DNA of 64,000 nucleotides. It comes from Antedon mediterranea (lineage: Eukaryota > Echinodermata > Crinoidea > Comatulida > Antedonidae). Where the stretch lies: contig NC_092678.1 of the NCBI RefSeq assembly GCF_964355755.1, positions 21,866,365-21,930,364 of the forward strand, written 5' to 3'. The position numbers and the translations under genes were made by a program. The notes under the pieces are model-generated. The model ran no database searches and was not told the origin of the DNA. It worked only from the letters and a program-made list of their open reading frames with translations. Below are positions 23,547 to 34,303 of this stretch, one piece after another; the first letter of the stretch is position 1; every line of letters begins with the position of its first letter.

Positions 23547-26500
23547 ATGGCAGCCTCCACGATAAAAGTGAATTTGTTGTTTTCTATATTTTCACTCTGT
23601 TTATTCGTAAATGCTTATTCTTCAGAAGTGCTTACAGATGTCGATGCCACTAATTCAAAAGAAGAACAAGACTGTGGGTGTTCTTCACTGAATCGAGAGA
23701 ATTTAGTAAAGAACCAGGACGAAGTACCTGTTGACCAACATCCTGGCGAGGGACAGGATGAGACATCGGCGGCGAAGGTACAGGACGCTAGGCCCCCTGA
23801 GCATAACATTGGAGAAAATGATGGACCCGAGCTAAACCCAGCCCTAAAGTACAGTTCTGAAGCAAATAAAAATTCAAAAAGATGGAATGAAATGGTTTAT
23901 ATAGAAGGTGGAACATTTACAATGGGTATTGATCGTGCAATCATACCTCTCGACGGCGAAAGTCCTTCTAGAAGGGTTACAGTTGATTCATTTTATACAG
24001 ATATATATGAAACAACTAATTCAGAATTTATGAGGTTTATCCAAGCAACTCAGTATTTAACAGATGTATGTGTGTTACTATTTCATATTTCTTTTTATAT
24101 TAATTTGTTATAATAACTTATGTATATTAGTCACTGGTTGGAGGTACACACCTAATTGGTGACTGGCTTAGGCTGCTTTTGTGCTTTCCTGGCAGCTAGT
24201 AACTATGATTTTATGTTTTCTTTTGCGTTGTGTTTGTTTAATTTTTTGATTTGTATTATATTTTGTAAAATATATCTTTTGCCTGAATAAATAATAATAA
24301 TAATAATAATAGTGTATATAGATACTAATGTAAAGGGACAGACATTAAAACACCATCATTGTTCATTGATTTGACGTACCATCTATGTTTTTGCCCACCC
24401 ATGCGTCAATAATTATTTGTAAATGATGCACCTTTCCCAGGAGTAGTATAGTGGGTCATACAATTGACAAGTGCATAATTGTTGCAGATAGTATGGAATT
24501 AGTCAATGCTGTTTCTAGTAGACATTTAGTATAGTTTTTCTGTATTTCAACTTAATACCATAACGCAGAATCAAAAGGAACGTGCTAGCAATGGCAGACT
24601 GGTACAGTACCGAGTGGCTGCGATTCAGAGTAAATCAGTCTAGGACAGACCGTCATGATGATGCCAAATGTCAAAAATAATTCGTATTTGTATTCCAAAT
24701 TACTATTCATGCAACTTCGCAAACTGATAAGAAAAAATTCAAACAAAATATCTGAAAATACACTATAACCACCACCAGCAACATTTTTAAAGCTCTGTCT
24801 ACGTAACACTATCAAACTTTATGTGACAACAAAATGTGTTGTGCCCATATACCATACTTGGGCATACAGTATCATTACCATACTTGGGCATATCATTACC
24901 ATACTTGGGCATATCATTACCATACTGTACTTGGGCATATCATTACCATACTTGGGCATATCATTACCATACTGTACTTGGGCATATCATTACCATACTT
25001 GGGCATATCATTACCATACTTGGGCATATCATTACCATACTTGGGCATATCATTACCATACTTGGGCATATCATTACCATATTTGGGCACATCACACTTT
25101 TTTGTCAAACTGGTTTGATAGTGTAGACAGAGCATTATTTACAACATACAACACAAGATTCATCATAAATGCCACCACAGAAACAATATTTTTTTTAAAA
25201 CTAAATGTAGATTATTATATTTTATCATTTCAGGCAGAGAGGTTTGGAGATTCTTTTGTTGTGGAAATAGCTTTAAGTGAAGAAACTAAGAAAGATATTG
25301 TGCAAGCAGTAAGTTTGTTTAATATTGGTTCCCACTAAGATGCAACGGAAAGGTGTACTGTAAGGACAACGTAAGCGAGTTGACCAATGACAAGCGACAG
25401 TTCGAATAATCTGTGGTCTGTGATTGATCAAATCACTTATGTTGTGCTTAAGTCCTTGCGTTGCGTCCTAGTGGGAATCAAGCTTGACTCACTCTATTTG
25501 AGGAGACCATAGATTCTAAGATTCATTTCTTTACCTACAGGCATCCATCTTCCCTAGGACACCAGAATTCATTCTGGGCAATTTAGGATCTAGGCTAGGC
25601 CTAAGCTATGGCTATGCCTATACAGTACATAGCCTGGCCAAGCCCATGAACTGACACTACTGGCCCAATGGAATAGCACCACATGCACTTACAAGGTCAT
25701 TACGTCATAATACACTCACTGGCTTGTCGACATGAATGTCCATGTCCAATCAAAACACTCATATATCCGTGGACCAGTCGACTACCACCTACATGGACAT
25801 GAATATAGTGCACGTTCGCCCAAATTGAAAAGTCCCTGACCTGGCGTGGTCATATCCAGTGTGTTGGATAATAATAATATTCTCTTTGGGTGTTGCACGG
25901 TGCAGTAACCACCTTTTTTGCACAACTTCCCAAAATACCACTCATAACAAATGAATGGAAGGGTTTATCTGTGGCTGCGACACGATCAGTGCCCACCCCT
26001 AAACAGACACTGCGCACATACATAGTACAGTACTGTTGGTATTTGTCGCAGCCAATTCAAGGACTGTTACAGTTCCTATCTTGGCAAGGCAAGCTCAGTG
26101 TCCTGGTTTATTATAGTATTATTGTATTTTAGGTTGCAGCAGCCCCATGGTGGCTACCAGTGAAAGGGGCTGACTGGAGACACCCTGAAGGGCCTGATTC
26201 AAACATCACTAAAAGGTATATTTTAGTATATATAATGTTATTACTAGTAATGCTGCAGGAGGCATCTTTTGGGTACATAGACTGACCAGCAACCTAACCT
26301 CTCATCTGAAGAATGAGAAGAGTGAGATTTTTTTAGAAAATACATTTCTTTACATAGGTAATGTCTGTTGTGTTTACTTTCTTTATGTAGACTGAATCAT
26401 CCAGTCACTCACATTTCATGGACCGATGCCAATGAATTCTGTAAGTGGTCTGGAAAAAGGCTACCAACAGAAGCTGAATGGGAGTATGCTGCTAGAGGGG

Positions 26501-28342
26501 GTTTGGAAAACAGGTAAAATTCTCATGATTTTATCGTTTTTTCAAACGATAAATTTCTAAGCCACTTCTAGACCCTTGCGCTACCTGTTTTACTGAAAAA
26601 TACTATGGACTTGAACTACTAAACTACAGGAAAAAGGCAATGCCAGAGGGTTCAATATTTGTACTGGTCTCTCGGGGAATGGAGGCTTTCAGGAGCATGA
26701 TAAACCTCAATAGTTTTATGTGTTACCTTATTTTAACTTTGCAGACTATTTCCTTGGGGAAATAAATTTAATCCAAATAATGATCACATGGCAAACATTT
26801 GGCAAGGAACTTTCCCAACAACAAACACTGCTGAAGATGGCTACATAGGCACATGCCCGGTAAGGTAACAATGTTGTGAGAGGTTTTTGCATTATTTAAA
26901 GACCATGAGTTGCATCTTTTGAATCCTGTCAAATAAGATGTTTCGCGTACCTGCAAAATGTGCGCATCCACAGAATTTATGAAATACATAACATTTTCCC
27001 TAATTAGGCTATCGCTCTCAGTAGAGTGATAGCCTATTATTATTGTCAATCATGATATTTTGGATAATTTGTTGTTGGTTGCAGATCTCTAAAATGGCGA
27101 AAGCAGTTGTGTTGTAACTTAGCCAGCAGATACACATATGTGACAATGATTTACTGACTGTTCATACAATCGTACCATCGTACAAGAGTGCTAGCCTACT
27201 GTAAACTAAGCTAATAAATAGCCTGTGCATGTTACGATGCGTTGTGCGATAGACTAACTCGTCAAAGTGACGAGTTAAAATCTATTTTATTTTTTTAATG
27301 TGTGCATTTTTAAAAGTGTAAAATTTGTGTACATGCATATTATGCAATCCACTTTTTTTATTATTCTTAATGAAGTTTATGAGTATATGGGTAGCAATAT
27401 TTTGGATTGGGACACAATATACAGAAATATCAAAGAAACTTTTATATAATGTGGAAAAAAATGCATTTATTTATTTTCTGTTTCTTTCATAGGTTAATAC
27501 ATTTAAACCAAATGGATTTGGTTTGTACAACACAATAGGGAATGTATGGGAATGGACGTCAGATCGCTGGTCCATTCAGCATACCAATGATTCTGTCAAA
27601 AATCCTGTAAGTTTACAGAAACAGATAAAAGATTACAGAATGTATTGCATAAACGATCACTGCTTTAATAACATGCATGGCAACACTACACAGACTAACC
27701 ATTCGATATGTACATGTACAGTATGAAAGTGCATAATAAAGCAGCCTCAGTTTCTGTGCTATATTGACCATAAAAATGCATATAAACATATGCTTTTGCA
27801 AATAATAATTTTTTAAATGAAAATTGGCAAGTTAATTTCAAAATAACAGTTTATGGATGCCTGAGAAATAGCCATGTATGCGCGAGACCTAAAACACCGG
27901 TTGTAATGCGTGAAACTTGCGAGAACTACTTTTGAATTGGTTCTTCGAATTTTATTTATTGTTGGTATAAAAGTAATTTTTTTACAATTGTATGTTTTTT
28001 AGACTGGTCCTCAAACGGGTGCGAATCGAGTGAAAAAGGGAGGTTCTTTTATGTGCCACGAGGTAAGCTCTAGCTAAATGTACTGGGGTGAATGATTGAT
28101 TTTGCAGGTTAAAAATAAATAATTTAAAGGGGAATCGTTTTCAATGCAAAGGTTATCCAAGTTGGAGTTCATATGGCTCAGTGTGGTGGTTTTGCTTTTA
28201 CAATTTTTCTGTTTTCATCTAGTCGTATTGTTACCGTTATCGTTGTGCTGCTAGAAGCCAAAATGACGAAGAAAGCTCCGCTTACAATCTTGGGGTTCGT
28301 TGCGTAGCTGACCACTTACCAGAAGATGCGACAGAAATTTAG
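23547..28342 (+). CDS. SUMF1: Formylglycine-generating enzyme (sulfatase-modifying factor 1)
   Basis: FGE oxidises the active-site cysteine of newly made sulfatases to formylglycine in the ER. Exons: 23547-24065, 25234-25308, 26133-26215, 26391-26513, 26745-26859, 27493-27606, 28003-28062 and 28223-28342; all junctions are GT-AG and the total is 1209 bp, 402 residues. The ATG at 23547 gives a signal peptide (residues 1 to about 23), then the conserved N-terminal CGC motif, and a catalytic domain beginning near GGTFTMG. Recognisable family blocks are [42 protein letters not shown] and KKGGSFMCH. The paired active-site cysteines are C366 and C371 in SYCYRYRC. Introns 1, 2 and 5 carry repeats. 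The gene is intact and head-to-head with ITPR. Confidence 0.96.
24170..24490 (+). repeat. LINE-like tail and dispersed repeat in SUMF1 intron 1
   Basis: A tail ending in AATAAATAATAATAATAATA (about 24170-24310) is followed by about 160 bp that matches, in reverse, the repeat at 61.73-61.88 kb; the shared words are GGGTCATACAATTGACAAGTG and TTCATTGATTTGACGTACC (TTCATTGATGTGACATACC there). Confidence 0.6.
24791..25134. mobile_element. TAA-MITE, expanded copy with 21-bp internal minisatellite
   Basis: The left end AGCTCTGTCTAC and the right end GTAGACAGAGC, with TATCAAACTTTATGTGACA and TTTGATAGTG sub-terminal parts, define the family. The middle is an array of about eleven copies of a 21-bp unit (CATATCATTACCATACTTGGG), some lengthened by CTGTA. 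Other copies in this window contain the same word only one to three times. It lies in SUMF1 intron 1. Open frames through the array are artefacts. Confidence 0.9.
25326..25484. mobile_element. MITE with TTCCCACTAGGACGCAACG ends
   Basis: TTCCCACTAAGATGCAACG at the left and its inverted counterpart (CGTTGCGTCCTAGTGGGAA) at the right delimit about 160 bp in SUMF1 intron 2. There is no coding capacity. Confidence 0.75.
25955..26110. repeat. Dispersed repeat shared with 3.25-3.45 kb
   Basis: In reverse orientation this stretch shares TTATCTGTGGCTGCGAC-type, TGTTGGTATTT and CCTATCTTGGCAAGGC blocks with the element at 3160-3626. It lies in SUMF1 intron 2, directly before exon 3. Confidence 0.6.
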
Positions 28343-29200
28343 CATCCCCGGTAATGGACTCATCATAAAAACAAAAACGCAAATTCAATGTCTTCCAAAC
28401 ATTTATTTTTTGTTAGTTACTGTTAAAAGTGTTAACTTATTTAAGACTGTCATAGTTTTTCAAAGACTTAAGTTCACAAAAAGTTTTGCGAACAGTGCTG
28501 AAGTGAAAAGTATTTCTCTGAAAAAATTCATAAAATAATCAGAAAAATTATATAGTAATTATAAGGGGTATTTTTCATGCATCTGAATGTTATTATTTAA
28601 AAAATTGATATTTTATAACAAATTAATTCCAATGTTTTTTATGACAATTACGTGCAATAAGTCTATTCTGGATAGAACAGAAATTGAAATGATCATGTAG
28701 GTAGAACCAAATAATGAATGGTCATGTGACACACTATTTAAACTATAATAATCAACTAAGGAGCTACAATAATGTACATGATATTGATTGTATAGTTTAT
28801 ATTAAGGAATGCTTTTATTGTTAACAATCTCTGTTATGTCTTAAGTTATAAAATCGATTTCAACAAAGGCAATAGAGTGTTTAACTTGGAAACCGTGTAA
28901 CATAGTTATAATGGGTCCGCATAACTCACAACGGATGATATACTCTACTATTGCGTGTCACTATTGAATACGTCTCCCCGCAGGAGCTAGACCAAATAGG
29001 ACCAGCCCATTTATCCTTGGGTAAAAAATGCTATAATATGAGAACATTCAGTTGTATTGTTTTACTTTCTTGATATTTATAATATTATTGACTCTGAAAA
29101 CAATTCATTACTGTAGCAGATTTTAATTTATAAAAATAAAGCTTATACATTGAGTTGTACTGTAGCATAAAACATTTAAATATTATTATAAATCAGTAAT
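28343..29200. other. Convergent intergenic region SUMF1/SETMAR
   Basis: This 860-bp AT-rich spacer holds the 3' UTRs of the two converging genes. AATAAA-like words occur (for example AAAATAAAGC near 29130, on the plus strand). No other gene was recognised. Confidence 0.5.
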
Positions 29201-30487
29201 TTAAAACGCTAATAAATTATGAGGCAGGTATTTTCGGCATTTGTCACTACCGCAATAACATGGTTTTGAATTTTGTATATTTTGTGTCGGTTCTAAATCA
29301 CCATGGTAACTATAACATAACTCTTCTCGACTGCTGATGTCATATTTGGCGAATAAAGCAGCTCGTGGGATTTCATTATTAACTCGAACCGGAAAAACTT
29401 CTAAATTTGGATTGCATGAGTGGTTTATAAACCGTCCAACATTACCAATGTATGTCGGGTCAATAAACGTAATCTTTGTTTCTTTCCCAGCATGCTCTTT
29501 TAAAATTAACAGATAATTCATATCGTCTATAGTTTTTACATCTGTTCTTGATTTTGCTTCAGAATGTCCTAAAATTTCTCCAGCGTACTCACAGACAAAC
29601 TGCCCTTTTCCAATGTTTTGCAATGCTCGCAGACCCAATCCTTTATTTTCTGTCATAAAAGCTTCGAGCTGGATAGCAATACCATTCTGAACGACGCGGT
29701 TTATGCAAGTGTCACCACAGCGACAAGATCCATTGCATTCAAATATTGGTTTTATGTACGGAAGACTAGAGTTTGATGTTATTGTGAGAAGATGACCTTT
29801 GTCATCATAATTTGGTCCGTATGCTTTAATGCATGTACAACCTGGTCCACATGATAACACTGTACAATTGCATCCCTCAAGGGTAAGTTCAGAGGGCTCA
29901 TGTTGGTACCCCTTTCCTGCCACATTTTCGGAAGTGTACTATAAAAACATAAATTAATACAATTCATACACAAAAATGCTTTCTAGTAATTCTGGAAAAT
30001 ATAGTCTATGGATTATTTCTGTTATGCAAAAAAATATATATAGAATTAGGGTGCTTTAAAATTTACACAAATGAGGCCATGTATGGAATGGCTGGTGGTA
30101 GATAGATGTGGAGGGGATACGGCAACCGATCACCACGATGCACGCTGGCAACAGAGGAAGGGGGGTGATCATTGCTTATGGTTTACCATATATAGGCTCA
30201 CTAGCTAACGATAAATACTATTTTATAGTAATAGTAGTAAGCCTAGCCTAGCTAGCACACAGACACAGTAGTGACAATAATATTATTTAACCTTGATTTA
30301 CCTTAAAAGTAGCACCTTGCTCAAGTAGATAATCTTTTGGAATTTTAACTGGAACATTTTCTAATTCATTAGTAAAGTAAGCCATTTCAAAATACCACGT
30401 GAAATATTGAAATGCAGAAAATAAACTTGAAATGATATCCCTTGTAAAGTTGTACAATTGTTTACTGTTTATACCAAACCCACCCAT
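29201..30487 (-). CDS. SETMAR: SET-domain histone-lysine N-methyltransferase, SETMAR orthologue without transposase
   Basis: Two exons, 30302-30487 and 29201-29938 in transcript order, join in phase 0 (TTT AAG / TAC ACT) to give 307 residues. The join makes ATFKYTSENVAG, which corresponds to the FQYTPDHVVG region of human SETMAR. Pre-SET (about residues 85-140) has all nine zinc cysteines (GCNC, C, CTC, ECN, CRC, C). The SET domain (about 155-275) contains GRFINHSCNPN and a YSYHGD motif; post-SET is CYCGSDKC. The protein stops just after post-SET, so there is no mariner transposase, as expected outside primates. It is predicted to methylate histone H3 lysine; the exact site is inferred from the family. 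The gene's promoter side and exon 1 are repeated 2.2 kb upstream. Confidence 0.93.
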
Positions 30488-31093
30488 GCGTTACAAATTT
30501 ACACCGCGAGTTCTAAGTTTAGTCAATTGAGGGCGACATTACTATTTTCTTGAATATCAGAAACCACTGACAATCTACTGTCAAACAATCGTACACAAAA
30601 TACAGAAACTGGTTGATTCGATAGATATAAAAACCATTACATAAAAAACTTTCACTTATTCTTCAATACATTTTTATTTCAATATACAAAATATTTTGAT
30701 CAAGTAATTTTATAAGTTACTGAATATTATTCCAATTTATGTTATAATAAGCTTATAAAGAAAACATGTACACGTTAAGATGTATCTAACGTAACTGGTT
30801 GGCCCGACAAAAAAACAAAGCAACGTGTTTCTAAAATACATATTTGTTACTTATTTATAAGACACATAGCATAGTTAATATTATTAAATTAAATGTATTA
30901 TGCATAATAACAGAATAGACAGACAGACAGCATACCTGGTTTGACGATTGATGAAAGTTAAATAGATAAATATAAAATAATTAATTTAATGAAAATACAA
31001 TTTATTTCGCTGACATAATCACGTTAATGTTTGAAAAGTTCAGTTTATGCAAATGTCTAATGAAGTTAATAGTTATTTTACAGAAATGGTTAA
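30488..31093. other. SETMAR upstream region, unit 1
   Basis: It lies between the SETMAR start and the stop codon of the chimeric sHSP gene, so it holds the SETMAR promoter and the sHSP 3' UTR. An AGACAGACAGACAG run lies near 30917. The same region recurs at 32687-33295. Confidence 0.5.
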
Positions 31094-32686
31094 TTATTCC
31101 GTTTGCGCATGATCAGCATCATCGCCGTCTGCTATCACTTCTTTTTCTTCTGTGTCGTCTGCTCCGTTATGCGTACTTTCCTCATTCGGTGACGTCAATG
31201 CATTTGTAGTGGCACATAATGGTGCGTTGATAACAAGAACGCCATTGTCTTGCAGGTTTGATCTCAACTGGTTGACATCTGCGTCAGACGGCAAGTTAAA
31301 CCATTTCGTAAATTCTTCATGCAAGAAGTGTCCGTCACTCTCCTCAATTTTCTTTGCATGAACTTTCAATTTGTGTTCCTCAATGCTCACATTCACGTGT
31401 TCTGGTTTAAAACGTTTCATTGGCAGTTCAACGTGAAATCCACTCTTGGAGTCCGTTTCTGGTTCCTGATTTTGTGAGGTGGTCATGGCCACGGCATCTT
31501 GTTCAGGAGGGTTGGCAGGTGGCATCTCAGATTGAGATGGTTCGTCCTCCTTTTTGTCGGCATTCTCCATCGAATCACTTTCAGTTGAAATTTTTGCCGA
31601 TTTCGCATCTGACGTAATCGACTCTGGCTCGTTGGTGATTGTCTTAAACGGCGCAATAACATGCAGAGTGCCATCCCGAGACAGACTTGATGTCAACTTG
31701 TCTGTCTCAATATTTTCTGGTAAGCTGTACCATTTGAAAACTTCAGAAGAAGCTGTTTCTGATTTAGCATGGATTTTCAGACGGTCTTCATCTAGTGATA
31801 CGTCAATTTCGTCAGGTTTAAAGTTTGACAAATTTAGTCCAACGTGAAATTTGCCTTCTTCTGTTCGAGGACAGCATGCTGCTTTTTTCTTTTTCAATGC
31901 ATCGTTCTTATGTTGTCTCATTTCTTTCCCATCAAATGTATCCAGAAGAAGAAACGTCGGAACTGAGCTTCTACGAAAATGTCTATCGAATCGGTCGTCT
32001 GATAGGGTCCAGGGATTGTAGAATTGAATGCATGTACAACCTGGTCCACATGATAACACTGTACAATTGCATCCCTCAAGGGTAAGTTCAGAGGGCTCAT
32101 GTTGGTACCCCTTTCCTGCCACATTTTCGGAAGTGTACTATAAAAACATAAATTAATACAATTCATACACAAAAATGCTTTCTAGTAATTCTGGAAAATA
32201 TAGTCTATGGATTATTTCTGTTATGCAAAAAAATATATATAGAATTAGGGTGCTTTAAAATTTACACAAATGAGGCCATGTATGGAATGGCTGGTGGTAG
32301 ATAGATGTGGAGGGGATACGGCAACCGATCACCACGATGCACGCTGGCAACAGAGGAAGGGGGGTGATCATTGCTTATGGTTTACCATATATAGGCTCAC
32401 TAGCTAACGATAAGTACTATTTTATAGTAATAGTAGTAAGCCTAGCCTAGCTAGCACACAGACACAGTAGTGACAATAATATTATTTAACCTTGATTTAC
32501 CTTAAAAGTAGCACCTTGCTCAAGTAGATAATCTTTTGGAATTTTAACTGGAACATTTTCTAATTCATTAGTAAAGTAAGCCATTTCAAAATACCACGTG
32601 AAATATTGAAATGCAGAAAATAAACTTGAAATGATATCCCTTGTAAAGTTGTACAATTGTTTACTGTTTATACCAAACCCACCCAT
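31094..32686 (-). CDS. Chimeric gene: SETMAR N-terminus fused in frame to a dual alpha-crystallin sHSP
   Basis: Exon 1 (32501-32686) is a copy of SETMAR exon 1. Exon 2 (31094-32137) starts with the SETMAR exon 2 splice site and about 37 codons, then passes at 32024-32027 into sHSP sequence without a frame change. The predicted protein is 409 residues: 99 from the methyltransferase, up to GCTCI, then FYNPWTLSDD and both alpha-crystallin domains to the normal HAQTE end. Only five of the nine pre-SET cysteines remain and there is no SET domain. The sHSP lost its own first 26 or so residues and its heat-shock promoter, and now sits behind a duplicated SETMAR promoter. Splice signals are unchanged from the parent. 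Whether it is expressed is unknown; a collapsed or misjoined assembly must be excluded. Confidence 0.8.
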
Positions 32687-33295
32687 GCGTTACAAATTTA
32701 CACCGCGAGTTCTAAGTTTAGTCAATTGAGGGCGACATTACTATTTTCTTGAATATCAGAAACCACTGACAATCTACTGTCAAACAATCGTACACAAAAT
32801 ACAGAAACTGGTTGATTCGATAGATATAAAAACCATTACATAAAAAACTTTCACTTATTCTTCAATACATTTTTATTTCAATATACAAAATATTTTGATC
32901 AAGTAATTTTATAAGTTACTGAATATTATTCCAATTTATGTTATAATAAGCTTATAAAGAAAACATGTACACGTTAAGATGTATCTAACGTAACTGGTTG
33001 GCCCGGCGACAAAAAAACAAAGCAACGTGTTTCTAAAATACATATTTGTTACTTATTTATAAGACACATAGCATAGTTAATATTATTAAATTAAATGTAT
33101 TATGCATAATAACAGAATAGACAGACAGACAGCATACCTGGTTTGACGATTGATGAAAGTTAAATAGATAAATATAAAATAATTAATTTAATGAAAATAC
33201 AATTTATTTCGCTGACATAATCACGTTAATGTTTGAAAAGTTCAGTTTATGCAAATGTCTAATGAAGTTAATAGTTATTTTACAGAAATGGTTAA
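32687..33295. promoter_or_regulatory. SETMAR upstream region, unit 2 (promoter of the chimeric gene)
   Basis: This is a copy of 30488-31093, differing visibly only by the 3-bp indel near 33006. By position it supplies the promoter and 5' UTR of the chimeric gene and the 3' UTR of the intact sHSP at 33296-34303. Confidence 0.5.
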
Positions 33296-34303
33296 TTATT
33301 CCGTTTGCGCATGATCAGCATCATCGCCGTCTGCTATCACTTCTTTTTCTCCTGTGTCGTCTGCTCCGTTATGCGTACTTTCCTCATTCGGTGACGTCAA
33401 TGCATTTGTAGTGGCACATAATGGTGCGTTGATAACAAGAACGCCATTGTCTTGCAGGTTTGATCTCAACTGGTTGACATCTGCGTCAGACGGCAAGGTA
33501 AACCATTTCGTAAATTCTTCATGCAAGAAGTGTCCGTCACTCTCCTCAATTTTCTTTGCATGAACTTTCAATTTGTGTTCCTCAATGCTCACATTCACGT
33601 GTTCTGGTTTAAAACGTTTCATTGGCAGTTCAACGTGAAATCCACTCTTGGAGTCCGTTTCTGGTTCCTGATTTTGTGAGGTGGTCATGGCCACGGCATC
33701 TTGTTCAGGAGGGTTGGCAGGTGGCATCTCAGATTGAGATGGTTCGTCCTCCTTTTTGTCGGCATTCTCCATCGAATCACTTTCAGTTGAAATTTTTGCC
33801 GATTTCGCATCTGACGTAATCGACTCTGGCTCGTTGGTGATTGTCTTAAACGGCGCAATAACATGCAGAGTGCCATCCCGAGACAGACTTGATGTCAACT
33901 TGTCTGTCTCAATATTTTCTGGTAAGCTGTACCATTTGAAAACTTCAGAAGAAGCTGTTTCTGATTTAGCATGGATTTTCAGACGGTCTTCATCTAGTGA
34001 TACGTCAATTTCGTCAGGTTTAAAGTTTGACAAATTTAGTCCAACGTGAAATTTGCCTTCTTCTGTTCGAGGACAGCATGCTGCTTTTTTCTTTTTCAAT
34101 GCATCGTTCTTATGTTGTCTCATTTCTTTCCCATCAAATGTATCCAGAAGAAGAAACGTCGGAACTGAGCTTCTACGAAAATGTCTATCGAATCGGTCGT
34201 CTGATAGGGTCCAGGGATTGTAGAATCCAAAGCCTGGTTCCCTTCGCCGACAGCAGCTGTGCACTGGTCTATGAACAAAACTTGGTGAATATAAACTGAA
34301 CAT
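33296..34303 (-). CDS. Small heat-shock protein with two alpha-crystallin domains (intact copy)
   Basis: The single-exon gene encodes 335 residues from the ATG at 34303 (MFSLYSPSFV), the start shared with the divergent paralogue. The N-terminal region has two CC pairs. The first alpha-crystallin domain is about residues 85-151 (FHVGLNLSNFKPDEIDVSLD, ending GTLHVIAP). An acidic, Ser/Pro-rich linker follows. The second domain is about 221-294 (FHVELPMKRFKPEHVNVSI, ending GVLVINAP), then an acidic tail. sHSPs are ATP-independent chaperones that hold unfolding proteins. TATA-like TATATAAG (minus strand, 34391-34384) lies about 80 bp upstream, and a heat-shock element lies further up in the shared promoter. 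It differs from the chimeric copy at N/T in KWF(T/N)LPS and E/G in the tail. Confidence 0.93.
   Translation of the reverse strand: MFSLYSPSFVHRPVHSCCRRREPGFGFYNPWTLSDDRFDRHFRRSSVPTFLLLDTFDGKEMRQHKNDALKKKKAACCPRTEEGKFHVGLNLSNFKPDEIDVSLDEDRLKIHAKSETASSEVFKWYSLPENIETDKLTSSLSRDGTLHVIAPFKTITNEPESITSDAKSAKISTESDSMENADKKEDEPSQSEMPPANPPEQDAVAMTTSQNQEPETDSKSGFHVELPMKRFKPEHVNVSIEEHKLKVHAKKIEESDGHFLHEEFTKWFTLPSDADVNQLRSNLQDNGVLVINAPLCATTNALTSPNEESTHNGADDTGEKEVIADGDDADHAQTE

Larger units (their letters stand above)
29828..34226. repeat. Nearly perfect 2.2-kb tandem duplication
   Basis: Unit 1 is about 29828-32026 and unit 2 about 32027-34226, a period of 2199 bp rising to 2202 after a 3-bp indel. I saw only four differences: near 30215/32414, an indel near 30806/33006, near 31149/33351 and near 31296/33498. 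The junction reads TAGAAT-TG-AATGCATG: the left side is sHSP coding sequence, the right side is SETMAR exon 2, and 2 bp lie between. Breakpoints therefore fall inside two different genes. Confidence 0.95.

Noticed and set aside
24823-25338. Three overlapping ORFs with [14 protein letters not shown]-type repeats
   Set aside because: They read through the 21-bp minisatellite of a MITE in three frames and run into SUMF1 exon 2 by chance.
31152-32085. Plus-strand ORFs opposite the sHSP genes
   Set aside because: They are antisense shadows; the minus-strand frame carries both alpha-crystallin domains.
31094-34303. Two independent functional sHSP genes of equal standing
   Set aside because: The left copy lacks its own start and promoter and is joined to SETMAR sequence, so it is described as a chimera.
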